The notes under the pieces: generated by a model | What the model was told of the DNA's origin: nothing | What the model saw: only the letters and a program-made list of their open reading frames with translations | The model's database searches: none | Shown here: positions 50,379 through 60,429 of the stretch, one piece after another | How the letters are laid out: every line of letters starts with the position of its first letter | How positions within the stretch are numbered: the stretch's first letter is position 1 | Translations under genes and position numbers: made by a program | From: JAAGZL01 sp050291365 | GTDB taxonomy: Bacteria > Pseudomonadota > Gammaproteobacteria > Chromatiales > Chromatiaceae | Direction of reading: 5' to 3' | Assembly (NCBI GenBank): GCA_050291365.1 | Contig: JBNKJS010000025.1 | Span: 9,276-73,275 of the forward strand | Length of the DNA stretch: 64,000 bases

Positions 50379-52841
50379 TTACTTGTTTCGTTTTTTAACA
50401 CTCTTCCACGCAACATCAGCAGTTGGAATGATACCTTTCTTTCTTAGCCCCCAGGCTGAGGAAATAAGCCCAAGTCCACTATTCTCGTGCAGGCTCTCAG
50501 ACCAAGACTGAATATTTTTAGGGCGATCCCAGGTTGTCCCAACAAAATCATACCCATTCTCACTGTAGAAGCGCGGGCTATTCTTCATCACACCCATTGA
50601 ATCTCTATTCCTGTACCACCAGGATGCCATTATAACACTCCTGGGTATGTGTATTTTACTACCAGTAACATTATATTGATCTTGCGGCAGTGGCGTACCA
50701 TGCAAAGCCAAATAGGTTGATCCTTTAACGCCTCCATACGGCATATAAAACCCTTCCCCTCTTTTCCCACCTCCATTATGCCAATAATTCACCACATCAT
50801 CCCACATCAACAGACGCACGCCAGGATTGTTGATGCCTTCAAATGAGGTTTGAGGAAGCACCTCTATTTCTCCTTTCTTAGTTATTAGATTATTAAGATT
50901 ATTAACAAAAGTCGCCAAAAGTTCGGCATTTGACATACCACGCTTCAGGTCACGACTATCCCTGTTAAATCCGCCTTGGTGCTCAGAAAGATGGATATTT
51001 ATATATCTAACATTCAAAGAGATAAGCTGCTTAAACCTATCATAATAGTAGCTATATGTTCCCGGGCTTGACGTACTCAATCTCGAGTTTCGATGCATTG
51101 GATTTAGAACTAAACTGTCATAACTAATTCTAATCTTATCACCCGGCACAAGCTTAGAGCCTGGCAAGATTTTAACGCGTGTAGGTTTAAGATCTGCAAA
51201 TGATTTACGAGGCTTAATATATAGCGGCCCAGGGATCACTTTGTAATCAACTCCTTGAACATATTTAATACTTCCGTCGTCATTTGTTACATCAAAGCTG
51301 TTTTCAGGAGTATGCAAAACATTCACCATAGCTCCGTTCATGCGAATCAACTCAACATCATCAACATAAATATCGCCTTTGGATCCGCCGTGGCGATATG
51401 GTGAGAACCGAAAAGTAATCTTACTTGTGTTCTTATGAGTAAAAACAGGCTCCCAGTTAGGGACATATCTACCACTTGCAAAGAAATCAAATCCGAAATT
51501 ATTGCTCATTTCATCTATCGACCGCCCACTATCATTGTAATGCACAACATTCAACTTCCCAGTAAGACGAGCAGAACCATTACCACGGGACCAAAAATTC
51601 AACTCATAATATTCTCCTGGTAAAAAGCCACCACTAACAGTGGTTTCCAGTGCAAGCTTACTATAGTTATGAGGTTTATTTATCGTAAGTACAGCTGCGC
51701 CAACACCAGACTTACCAACCATAAATGATCTATTACTAACTGTGGATTTTACTTGCCCCCATGCATTTCTACTGTTTTCTGAATTAAAGACCCACGAACC
51801 AGTGCTATCGCCTTCAGCAAAATCTCTTTCGAAAGAACCATTTTTTACAAGGGACACTATTGGTTTTACTGGCTGTGCGAATCCATCTGGAGCAATGACG
51901 AATGGTTCATTTTTCACCCAGAACCCCTGTATATTCTTAGCAAACTCCTTTTTTAGATTCTTTACTGCTTTACCCCACAGCAACGAGCTGACAGTTGGTA
52001 TTGGCTCTATAAATCTCCTTCGACACTCCTTAAATATCTGGTCCAAATACTTCATATTCTCTTGATCAAGTCGATCAAATACCTTCCCATCAAGAATTAT
52101 GGTATTGATCTTATATCTGGAGTAATTAGCTATCTCATCGATTATGTTCTGCACTGCCGCATCATCCAGACGAGGGCCAATCCGTCTTCCATTCCCTCCC
52201 TTAAAACTACGAAAATTGACATAATAGCCACGCCATTTTGAATCAGGGTAATCCAGTATTTTCACCGCAGGCATCGACCCATCTTTCTCAATAAGCTGTA
52301 TCAAAGTTTGAACGCCATATAACAGGCCCGCATCCCCCCGTGCAGCGACAATGACTATTGACGCATCCCTGTCTTGCTTTACATCAATAATGTACGACTC
52401 TCCATATCTCGAGTCACCCTCGTCAAATGGAAGCTCGCTAACATCAATGCCATATTTCTTACATAGCTCATTAAAGCTATGATCTTTTTCTGGATTACCG
52501 ATAACCAGCCAATTGCTATTGGTTCTTTTGCGAAAACCATCAAGAAAATCCAGGCGAATGCCTTTCTTTTTCAATCCAAGGATTAACTCCTGAGATATAA
52601 TTGAAGAGTCTAAAGGAACACTAGTATCATTATCACTCCATGGCTCATGGTTCTTTAGAACTACACTCCAGGTTGCGGAAGGCAGAACATTTGGTGCTCC
52701 CGTTTTTATTATTTGCTGTACTTCTGGAACGAGGGCATATTCCGAAGTGTTACCAGAGGAAAAGGAGCAGTTGACTGTTCCCAATACTATAAACACTGAA
52801 ATAAGGAGTGTGCTTATTCGAGATTTGCTCATCATTAACAT
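50379..52841 (-). CDS. Glycoside hydrolase family 20-like lipoprotein with carbohydrate-binding insert
   Basis: An 820-residue lipoprotein from ATG 52841 (AGGGG nine bases upstream). Lipobox GTVNC gives Cys25. Residues about 147-200 match the GH20-type N-terminal domain (VIVAARGDAGLLYGVQTLIQ). A barrel begins at WRGYYVNFRSF (about 203-213). Residues about 330-505 form a CBM4/9-like beta sandwich inserted in the barrel (LVKNGSFERDF, WSRGNGSARLTGKL, GDIYVDDVELIRM). The barrel then resumes (INIHLSEHQGG, VRLLMWDDVVNYW). The usual GH20 Asp-Glu pair was not identified, so activity is uncertain. It may trim or bind the exported polysaccharide. Confidence 0.72.
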   Translation of the reverse strand: MLMMSKSRISTLLISVFIVLGTVNCSFSSGNTSEYALVPEVQQIIKTGAPNVLPSATWSVVLKNHEPWSDNDTSVPLDSSIISQELILGLKKKGIRLDFLDGFRKRTNSNWLVIGNPEKDHSFNELCKKYGIDVSELPFDEGDSRYGESYIIDVKQDRDASIVIVAARGDAGLLYGVQTLIQLIEKDGSMPAVKILDYPDSKWRGYYVNFRSFKGGNGRRIGPRLDDAAVQNIIDEIANYSRYKINTIILDGKVFDRLDQENMKYLDQIFKECRRRFIEPIPTVSSLLWGKAVKNLKKEFAKNIQGFWVKNEPFVIAPDGFAQPVKPIVSLVKNGSFERDFAEGDSTGSWVFNSENSRNAWGQVKSTVSNRSFMVGKSGVGAAVLTINKPHNYSKLALETTVSGGFLPGEYYELNFWSRGNGSARLTGKLNVVHYNDSGRSIDEMSNNFGFDFFASGRYVPNWEPVFTHKNTSKITFRFSPYRHGGSKGDIYVDDVELIRMNGAMVNVLHTPENSFDVTNDDGSIKYVQGVDYKVIPGPLYIKPRKSFADLKPTRVKILPGSKLVPGDKIRISYDSLVLNPMHRNSRLSTSSPGTYSYYYDRFKQLISLNVRYINIHLSEHQGGFNRDSRDLKRGMSNAELLATFVNNLNNLITKKGEIEVLPQTSFEGINNPGVRLLMWDDVVNYWHNGGGKRGEGFYMPYGGVKGSTYLALHGTPLPQDQYNVTGSKIHIPRSVIMASWWYRNRDSMGVMKNSPRFYSENGYDFVGTTWDRPKNIQSWSESLHENSGLGLISSAWGLRKKGIIPTADVAWKSVKKRNK

Positions 52842-52936
52842 AGACACCAACCCCTAGAATTTACAACACAACCGCATCTAAACCACCAAATTGATCGCAA
52901 CACACATTAATATAATAATTTCAAATGATAACCACT

Positions 52937-53797
52937 TTAACAATACCCAACTAGCTTCATGTGCTTTTTTGTAATTTTACTTATCAAGCTAGCTGTGACA
53001 GGAGAAATCCGCTCTTTCCATTTATATAGTGACTTTTCGCTTATCCCTTTGTGAGCACCACCGTAAGAAGAGTCAACCACCATAATATCGAGCATTTCCT
53101 CATGGAAAGGGATACCCAGAAACTGGCACATCTCTTTTAATTTGGTTTCTGGCCGCTGAACAATATCCTCATATTTGCTCAGAAAATAGTTTGGTAAGCT
53201 TTTGTGTTTTTCATAAACATTAACCGACCACATAAACTGAATGATCACATGTGACAGCATTGGCAGATACAGCGCCATTTGTTTAGATTTTGAAAGTAAG
53301 TCATCTTCCCTGGCATATTTATATATCTGGGAAGAAAAGAATGCTCGCGGGTCCCGCATTATATGGATAATTTTACAATCTGGGAACCACTTAAGCAGTG
53401 TTGGAACATAAGAGAGATGCAGTGGATATTTAGCCCCTGGTACACCCTTATTTTCGTGCGCACAGCTTTCAAGCATAACCGCCTCAAAAACACCTTTTAT
53501 AGATCGCTCAGACTCTAGGATTCGTTTTTTTAAGCTCTCCTTGCCAACTGATATACTCTCCCAATAATAGCCATACAGTTTTTTCGAAAAGATCAGATCA
53601 ACTAACTTGTCTATGTTTTGATCTTGGGTAATATCACCAACCTCAGACTTCACACTACGGGTAAAATCAGGATGCAGCCACCACGGGTTTATAATGTGGG
53701 GCTCTTCAATCATACAAATATCTGTGTGCTGATTAAATAGACTCAGATAAATCCTTGAGCCTGATCTCGCTGCGCCAATTATGAATACTGGTTCCAT
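52937..53797 (-). CDS. Sulfotransferase family protein (first)
   Basis: A 286-residue PAPS-dependent sulfotransferase candidate. The 5'-phosphosulfate loop is FIIGAARSGSRIYLSLF (residues about 5-21) and the 3'-phosphate site is IIHIMRDPRAFFSSQIYKY near 145-163. It is cytoplasmic, with no signal peptide. It sits in the polysaccharide locus, so a sugar or glycolipid acceptor is likely. A second sulfotransferase is at 54993. Confidence 0.85.
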   Translation of the reverse strand: MEPVFIIGAARSGSRIYLSLFNQHTDICMIEEPHIINPWWLHPDFTRSVKSEVGDITQDQNIDKLVDLIFSKKLYGYYWESISVGKESLKKRILESERSIKGVFEAVMLESCAHENKGVPGAKYPLHLSYVPTLLKWFPDCKIIHIMRDPRAFFSSQIYKYAREDDLLSKSKQMALYLPMLSHVIIQFMWSVNVYEKHKSLPNYFLSKYEDIVQRPETKLKEMCQFLGIPFHEEMLDIMVVDSSYGGAHKGISEKSLYKWKERISPVTASLISKITKKHMKLVGYC

Positions 53798-53828
53798 ATT
53801 AATGCTCTACTGTTATGCAACAAATATA

Positions 53829-54896
53829 CTAAACTTCATGAAGTACGCTCTCAAATAGATCTGAAATTCTAATTGCGTACAATCTCAAATCATGATCTTT
53901 TTTTACGACATCCCGTGCTACTAGTCCCATTGACTTGGCAGAGTCACTACTATTCATAAGCAATTCTATCTTCTCCGCGAAAAAACCGACATCCCCTGGC
54001 TCACCAAGAAATCCACTTTCGCCATCCTTGATAAGTTCAGGAATCCCTCCCACTCTCGTAGAGATAACAGGCAATCCATAAGACATGGCCTCCAGAATAG
54101 ACATGGGCATGCCTTCACCATAAGAAGGAAGTACAAAACAGTCTACTTGCTCGAAAAGATCATGCCGCTGTTGCGGCCCAACCCAACCTAGATATTTAAC
54201 GCAGTCATGAAGATTTAGGTCAGTTATTTGCTCTTCTAACTTCCCAACATCACCATTCCCTCCAATATATAAGCTCAGCGAATAACCCTTGTCTTTGAGT
54301 TGCCTTATTGCCTTAACTAAGTCATAAATCCCTTTCCTTTCACCTATCGCACCTAAAAACAGCAAGGAAAAACCATCGCCTTCCACTCTATCTGGTATAG
54401 ATTCAGGTATATGTATCGCATTGGGTATTACCACAGTCCTGGATTCATTATTGATCTTGTGTAGCGCTTTCTCCCAGCTGCGAGACAAACAGATAGTTCG
54501 TTGCGGCCATTCAAGAAACCTAGCAATACGCTTTTGCCATGACTCGCTTGCTTGATAATACTGATCAACAAAAGAGGCACCATGAAAATGTAACACCACC
54601 CTCTTCCCAAACAGATTACAGAGCCACATGTAATAGTACTTACGCTTAACACTTACTATGTCGCCGCAATGAATATAAACCAAGTCAACACGACTAAAAC
54701 ATAGATAGTAGGCAGTTTTTATAATGCCAGTTAATGCTTGAAGTAACTTCTTTGGTTTACCCCCATCGACATGGGAAGACGCCAGGATAAAACTGTATTT
54801 CTCAGCTAAATCGCTAGTCAACAACCCTTTAATCACCGTCGAGATGCCTCCCTTGACAGTGATATCGGGAGAGATTATCAATACAGTTGGCTTCAC
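53829..54896 (-). CDS. GT4 family glycosyltransferase (first)
   Basis: A 355-residue GT-B retaining glycosyltransferase. The N-terminal half shows SPDITVKGGISTVIKGLL; the C-terminal Rossmann half shows LLFLGAIGERKGIYDLVKAI and the EX7E-type motif SYGEGMPMSILEAMSYGLPV, where Glu binds the nucleotide sugar. The sugar is not known. Next to the two sulfotransferase genes. Confidence 0.92.
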   Translation of the reverse strand: MKPTVLIISPDITVKGGISTVIKGLLTSDLAEKYSFILASSHVDGGKPKKLLQALTGIIKTAYYLCFSRVDLVYIHCGDIVSVKRKYYYMWLCNLFGKRVVLHFHGASFVDQYYQASESWQKRIARFLEWPQRTICLSRSWEKALHKINNESRTVVIPNAIHIPESIPDRVEGDGFSLLFLGAIGERKGIYDLVKAIRQLKDKGYSLSLYIGGNGDVGKLEEQITDLNLHDCVKYLGWVGPQQRHDLFEQVDCFVLPSYGEGMPMSILEAMSYGLPVISTRVGGIPELIKDGESGFLGEPGDVGFFAEKIELLMNSSDSAKSMGLVARDVVKKDHDLRLYAIRISDLFESVLHEV

Positions 54897-54992
54897 TATT
54901 ATCTCAAATATCTTATTATGCTACTTAAATATAACTACAGGGTAGATAGCAGCGACTATAGGTCTCTCACACCAAACGAATCAGCAAATATA

Positions 54993-55952
54993 TTATATAT
55001 ACCATGTATCTTCGTCATAAAACGACATCCAGACAGGGGCTGTCTTTGCTTTAATATCTCTCAGTTCACTTTCAGACAGTTTACTTTTCCAAGCGTTCAC
55101 AAGAGATGAACTATCTCTTTTCAATTGATGCACCACATCTGATGCAACATCAGTTTGGCTTAAACTATAAGAGTGCTCACGAATCACCTTATACTCTTTT
55201 TCTCCTAGCGGTATATGCAACCTATTATATAAATCCTTGAAACCAGCTACCGGATCTTTGCTCAACTCTTCATGGAGCACAAAAATCCAGTCAGGTCTCC
55301 TTTGCTTGTACTTTTCAACAGCGTGATAAAAACATTTCCATAATAGTGAGGCCTCAGAAACAATATCCGATGGGGGGTGATATATCTCATCCCTGAGCTC
55401 AAAAAGAAGGTCGTCCATTAACCGTTCTTGGGATGACAAGTTATTAAAATCAAACCGCCAGCCAACCCTTTTAATACTAGCTACATATGCGGCTGGATGA
55501 CGAATCAGAACAACAACCTGCATGTTAAACTTATCAGCTAACCACTCAGCAGAAAACAGAGCAATTGGGTCTTTTAGCAACCCCCGTCTATTCTGCATTC
55601 GATTCCGCAACATCATATAGTAGTGTTTAATCCTTCTGGCATAGTTCCATCTAAATGGCTGATACTCTGTCGCTAAAAACAGATCATTTACTGAGTAGTA
55701 TCTCCAATCCAATATGCCGCTAACTAAGTTATATATATCAGGAAACTCATCACACTGCGGTAGGTGCAGATACTCTTGCTTTATCAAGCCAGAGTTCCTG
55801 AGAAGCCCAACTTCAGTATTAAAGGCTTCTGGAATATACCCTACAGCTTCAGAAGCAGCTAACATTTTTCCAGCCCAAGTGGTGCCTGTCCTATTTCCTC
55901 CCGTTAACAGTATCGGTGAACGCTCTATGCTTCCACGCTCCATTTTTTTCAT
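54993..55952 (-). CDS. Sulfotransferase family protein (second)
   Basis: A 319-residue protein with the PAPS 5'-loop ILLTGGNRTGTTWAGKMLAA (about 14-33) and the 3'-phosphate region VVVLIRHPAAYVASIKRVGW (about 145-165). It is different enough from the 52937 gene to act on another position or acceptor. ATG 55952; gap of 96 bases to the GT gene. Confidence 0.87.
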   Translation of the reverse strand: MKKMERGSIERSPILLTGGNRTGTTWAGKMLAASEAVGYIPEAFNTEVGLLRNSGLIKQEYLHLPQCDEFPDIYNLVSGILDWRYYSVNDLFLATEYQPFRWNYARRIKHYYMMLRNRMQNRRGLLKDPIALFSAEWLADKFNMQVVVLIRHPAAYVASIKRVGWRFDFNNLSSQERLMDDLLFELRDEIYHPPSDIVSEASLLWKCFYHAVEKYKQRRPDWIFVLHEELSKDPVAGFKDLYNRLHIPLGEKEYKVIREHSYSLSQTDVASDVVHQLKRDSSSLVNAWKSKLSESELRDIKAKTAPVWMSFYDEDTWYI

Positions 55953-56074
55953 AATTAACCCACTGTTGATATCTTTAAAAGGACTGCACTACCAATACAC
56001 AACCACTTCCAGCTCATAGTCTCATTACTTATGTATTGACTTATTGTTACCATCCGCAAACCAAGCACTTTACA

Positions 56075-57178
56075 CTAGAGCCTTCCTTGTTTATCCCCAA
56101 TGGCAGTTTGATACACATGTGACGTATTCTCCGCAACCACTCCCCATGAGAACTCATTGCTTCCCATTTCAAATGAGCAAAGGGCCATCTCTGCTGATAG
56201 GGCTTGATTCTCAACCAATTGACCGATTGCTTTTGCCAGTGAAACAGAATCCCCAGGAGGCACTAATAGTCCATTTGCGCCATCTATTACAACCTCAGGC
56301 AACCCACCTACTTTAGAAGCTACAATTGGACGCCCAAAACCCATAGCGAAAGCACACACACCGCTTTGAGTTGCATCTATGTAAGGCAATACAACTATAT
56401 TAGCCGCATAAAAAAGCGCCGGTATCTGGGATGAAGAAATATACTCATCCTTCAACTCAAACCAACGGTTAGCTTCAATAACACCCCTGTATTTTTCTAA
56501 ATCTTTTCCCTTGCCAGCAATGATTCCTTTAACCCTAGTGCCATTGCTATTAAGCTGGTTGACTGCATCAATAAAAACACCAAGTCCTTTGTATTCCTCT
56601 ATTCTCCCAAAAAATAGTACAGCACCCGGCTCCCAGTTCTCATTAAAAACCACCCCAGGGTCCCTGAACACGCCATGTTGTAAGGAGAAAATCTCGCATT
56701 TAAGCTTAGGCAACAACTCCCTAAGCTCTCTAGCAATAAGCTTGCTATGCACAATTACCGCATTAGGAATACTTCTTAAGATATTTTGGTATATTAAGCG
56801 TCTAACAATATTTATTTTCTTATCCCCAGAGTGTGGAATATGGTCATGGATTGTCAGAACTTTTGGATATTTCCTCAGAAATGGCAATGCCCAAAACTCA
56901 TAGTCACGATTTGTTTCCTGGATATGGATAACATCTGGCTCAAACTTATTAATTTCTTTAACCGCATGAATTGTATTAACAATGCCGTATGGATGAAACG
57001 CCCTAACACCACGTACAGTTACGATCCTGAAAGAAATATCCTGGAGGTCTAAATCTGTCAGTTCATTGTTATAATTAGTATCATTCAGAAACAACAGAAC
57101 CTCATGTTTTTCAGCGAGAGCTTTGGCCAACTCAACTGCATACTTCGCAAAATGATATGAAATCAGACAAACTCTCAT
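56075..57178 (-). CDS. GT4 family glycosyltransferase (second)
   Basis: A 367-residue GT-B enzyme. The C-terminal half shows VLFFGRIEEYKGLGVFIDAV and PYIDATQSGVCAFAMGFGRP. In the EX7E motif the first Glu is replaced (DATQSGV, then AMGFGRPIVAS), a variant seen in some GT4 members. Residues 1-110 form the acceptor-binding Rossmann half (IQETNRDYEFWALPFL). Acceptor and donor unknown. Confidence 0.88.
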   Translation of the reverse strand: MRVCLISYHFAKYAVELAKALAEKHEVLLFLNDTNYNNELTDLDLQDISFRIVTVRGVRAFHPYGIVNTIHAVKEINKFEPDVIHIQETNRDYEFWALPFLRKYPKVLTIHDHIPHSGDKKINIVRRLIYQNILRSIPNAVIVHSKLIARELRELLPKLKCEIFSLQHGVFRDPGVVFNENWEPGAVLFFGRIEEYKGLGVFIDAVNQLNSNGTRVKGIIAGKGKDLEKYRGVIEANRWFELKDEYISSSQIPALFYAANIVVLPYIDATQSGVCAFAMGFGRPIVASKVGGLPEVVIDGANGLLVPPGDSVSLAKAIGQLVENQALSAEMALCSFEMGSNEFSWGVVAENTSHVYQTAIGDKQGRL

Positions 57179-57213
57179 AATACTTAATCACCTAAAAATA
57201 CTGGCACAGACAA

Positions 57214-58650
57214 TCACACTTCTGAAAATGATTTTTTACCTACGAATGCTGTTAGAAGCAATATCACTAACATAGCGTTTCTAGCATCTGCCAATGTGAA
57301 GATCGTAGAAAAACTAGCGAGAAACACCATACCACTCATTCCAACAGCATAGACCATGGTTTTTACACTACCTTTACTACGAAGCAGTTCCCTAAACCAC
57401 CCAAGCAGGAGCGAAACAACAAACACAACCAAACCCATAAAACCAACGACCCCTGTTTCGTATAGAATTTTAAGGTATCCGTTCTCAGGCATATTTGGCA
57501 CGCTTGCAGCGTGACCGGACTGAGCCAACGTTCTCATCGCGTGGTTTGTTCGAATTAAATAACTTTGATAAGCTCCTGGACCGATTCCAGTTATCGGCCT
57601 ATCATTAAATATGTACCAGGTTTCCTTCCAGATATCTGTTCGTCCTTCAAAATGCTGTTCTGATTTCTCTATCCTTGCTCGCAAGTCGCTAGGTAGCATA
57701 TCCTTATATGCGCCTGTTCCTATGACAGCAGATAAGAGCAACATAAACAATCCAGCTGACCAAAGAACAATCTTCCCTGCTGCATTGTATTTATTCAGCC
57801 ATAACACTGAAAACACCACCACAGCCGCCCAAGAGTAGATTGATGCCCTAGTAACCGTAAACAAAAGCGCTGGAACGGTAACAAGCAGGGCTATATAAAT
57901 CAGGCGTTTTAGTTTTTTGTCCTGCGGCACTCTTCTCAGCACTAGAACAAGCAAAAACACAGAGACAACAGCAATAAATTGCGCTGCTTTCTGAGGATCC
58001 TGGAATAGACCACTAGATCTAGAGATCAGAACACCGCCAAACCGTGTAATAGCGCGCGTATGCCTAGTCAGGCTAGGGTCAATACCGGTAAGCTTTTCGA
58101 ATATAATGGATATAGAAACGATTAGTAGCGCAATTGCTATACCATAGAGAAACTTACGCTCCCAGCCTTCATTCTGCACATAGTGAACAAAGCCTATAAA
58201 CAACGCATAGTAGCCTAGTATTCTAAAATACTCTATTAACGAAATATAGAATACCTCAGATAGTAGAACAGACGGAATTATTGCTACTAATGGAATAACA
58301 AGGATCTTATATGGAACTAGGTCTATTTTATGCCTTGCAGAGCTGTTTCTATGCAGTATCAGTAACCCAACTAAAATAGAAATAATGTTTAGAGAACTGA
58401 TGCCTAAGCTTCTTGGTGGAACATTAATTCCAACAAAAGGCATAAGGTATAGAGAAACAGTCAGAAGAAATAGTAGCGGGTCTTTTTGAGCAAACAGCAA
58501 AAAAGTGCCTACAGCTAGAGGTGTACCATAAAAGTATAAATAGAACCCTACGGAAGTCTTGTCCTCTGATACATCAAATATTAATAAAGCGATAGAAAGA
58601 TAGACTACGCCAAGTATTACCAGCAGAATTATCATTAAACTTCTACTCAC
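57214..58650 (-). CDS. O-antigen polymerase/ligase-like membrane protein (Wzy_C)
   Basis: A 478-residue protein with about 11-12 transmembrane segments and a large periplasmic loop around residues 300-390 containing GRTDIWKETWYIFNDRPITG and IGPGAYQSYLIRT, the Wzy_C signature. It polymerises or ligates the repeat unit; such a polymerase is expected in an exosortase polysaccharide locus. Confidence 0.88.
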   Translation of the reverse strand: MSRSLMIILLVILGVVYLSIALLIFDVSEDKTSVGFYLYFYGTPLAVGTFLLFAQKDPLLFLLTVSLYLMPFVGINVPPRSLGISSLNIISILVGLLILHRNSSARHKIDLVPYKILVIPLVAIIPSVLLSEVFYISLIEYFRILGYYALFIGFVHYVQNEGWERKFLYGIAIALLIVSISIIFEKLTGIDPSLTRHTRAITRFGGVLISRSSGLFQDPQKAAQFIAVVSVFLLVLVLRRVPQDKKLKRLIYIALLVTVPALLFTVTRASIYSWAAVVVFSVLWLNKYNAAGKIVLWSAGLFMLLLSAVIGTGAYKDMLPSDLRARIEKSEQHFEGRTDIWKETWYIFNDRPITGIGPGAYQSYLIRTNHAMRTLAQSGHAASVPNMPENGYLKILYETGVVGFMGLVVFVVSLLLGWFRELLRSKGSVKTMVYAVGMSGMVFLASFSTIFTLADARNAMLVILLLTAFVGKKSFSEV

Positions 58651-58786
58651 GACTGCACCCCAGTCACGACTATAAGCGCAGGATTTGATTTGACATTATA
58701 CTTTCTCATAGATCTTTATCCCTGGCGCAACATACTAATAGGCAATATTCATGCACCTTCCATTCCACCTGACTCATATTCTATTT

Positions 58787-60295
58787 TTAATTCTTACCAC
58801 CTATTTCCATAAGCGACAAATTTAACAAACGAGCAACAAGTGTAGCTGAAAAGTGATTTAGGTGGGTGCCATCTGTGTAAGAAACTGGCAGCTCTATAGT
58901 TGTTGATTTAAGATCCACAAATGGCAGTCCGTATTGTGCTGCCAGAGTTTTAGCGAGCTGATACTCCCTAACTCTGCTTTTATCGCCATCAGGAATCATG
59001 GCAAAAACTATTGAATAATTACGAGAGTACAATTTTCCAATTGCCTTACTCCATAGCTGGTATACCTCATCTCCATCCTGCGCCTGATGATCTTGCTTCC
59101 CAGGGTACTCAATAACAGGTATATAATTTATGAAAGCATCAACACTACCACTTTCACCCCTACGATCTTTAAATTTCTTTAGACCCGAGTAAACAATACT
59201 TGAGGGGCGATACTCCTTACTAAACACCGGAAGCCATTTAGAAAAGCTGTAGGTTTTTGAATCATATGCATCATCCAGTGTTAGCATATTAGCCCCCGGC
59301 AAAATAAAAAGGTTCGTATAGGTCCTAGCCTTGCCTTTCCGATTTCCACCTAAAGGTATGTACAAATACTCTTTAAGGAAAGAGGAAAGTGAAATATGCC
59401 ACCTTCTCCAGAATTCCGTAATCGATGACGAAATGTAAGGAAAATTAAAGTTAACTGGGAACCTATAACCAAACAACGCGCCCAAACCAATTGCAATCAA
59501 TGAATACCCAGCAAAGTCAGCGAATATCTGGAAAGAGTGCCCATATAACAGAACAATAAGATCAAGCTTGCCTAGCCGAGACATACTGGCAGAGTTTAAC
59601 AGGTAAGTAACACCCTTCAGGTTATCCGCTACAACCATTTTAAAGAAGTACCCAGCTATTATATTATTACAAGCAACACTCCAGTTTATTTGCAAGAAAG
59701 TCTTAGTTTTTATTTGCTGAATAAAATCATGTGCCTTAACTATAGGCCCTGCAACAAGTTGAGGGAAAAAAGCGATATAGAATCCGATATTTGCAAGTCC
59801 CTCTTTATCCTTGCCTGCATTAAACAAATCGTGAAGATGCTTTACACCAATAACACCCTTTCTGTGCAAATCAACAATAAGAGTAATCGCCTGAAAAGTA
59901 TAAAATGAGATACCTATTGGCAATGGGATATTGGCAAGCTGCTGTTTTATTTCAAGTAGACTACCATCAGGCGCTAACATATCTACGATTAAATAAGCAT
60001 ATTTAAAAAATGCGATTAGCAAAAGATTGCTAATTATCCCAATAAGGAGAAATTTTTGCCGCTTATTCTCCAATGCAGATGATAAGATTATTTTCTTGCT
60101 GATTATGCAATTCAGCAAAATTGAAAACAGCAAGAGCAGCACTAGCCATGGTTTATCGAATGCATAAAAGACTAAGCTGCTAGCAAACAACAGTAAAATT
60201 TGCAGCCGAGAACCATAACCGAGGTTTGGAATCATATAGTATATTGGAAATACTATGAGCAGGAAGCAAATAAAATCCCAGCTATTAAACAGCAT
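58787..60295 (-). CDS. MBOAT O-acyltransferase truncated and fused to an SGNH-like C-terminus
   Basis: A 502-residue product. Residues 1-331 are an AlgI-type MBOAT half: membrane segments, FYTFQAITLIVDLHRK, IGFYIAFFPQLVAGPI, and FWRRWHISLSSFLKEYLYIP with GGNRKGKARTYTNLFI. In intact proteins this is followed by the LWHG motif with the catalytic His; here it is absent. At residue 332 (about base 59302) the frame switches to a soluble sequence resembling AlgJ/AlgX SGNH proteins, ending VSYTDGTHLNHFSATLVARL with the Asp-x-x-His dyad. The missing parts are the MBOAT C-terminus and the SGNH N-terminus, so the likely cause is an in-frame deletion joining two neighbouring genes. Polysaccharide acetylation by this protein is doubtful. 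Confidence 0.85.
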   Translation of the reverse strand: MLFNSWDFICFLLIVFPIYYMIPNLGYGSRLQILLLFASSLVFYAFDKPWLVLLLLFSILLNCIISKKIILSSALENKRQKFLLIGIISNLLLIAFFKYAYLIVDMLAPDGSLLEIKQQLANIPLPIGISFYTFQAITLIVDLHRKGVIGVKHLHDLFNAGKDKEGLANIGFYIAFFPQLVAGPIVKAHDFIQQIKTKTFLQINWSVACNNIIAGYFFKMVVADNLKGVTYLLNSASMSRLGKLDLIVLLYGHSFQIFADFAGYSLIAIGLGALFGYRFPVNFNFPYISSSITEFWRRWHISLSSFLKEYLYIPLGGNRKGKARTYTNLFILPGANMLTLDDAYDSKTYSFSKWLPVFSKEYRPSSIVYSGLKKFKDRRGESGSVDAFINYIPVIEYPGKQDHQAQDGDEVYQLWSKAIGKLYSRNYSIVFAMIPDGDKSRVREYQLAKTLAAQYGLPFVDLKSTTIELPVSYTDGTHLNHFSATLVARLLNLSLMEIGGKN

Positions 60296-60429
60296 CAGAG
60301 GAAGCTTTCTGACAACCTAGCAATAGTACTGAGAATAATTCCCTAACTATAGGCTGCTGTAACAATAGGTTTAGGAAGATGTGCAAAACTCTATCCATCA
60401 GTGAAATGATCTAATAAGGACAATCAATC

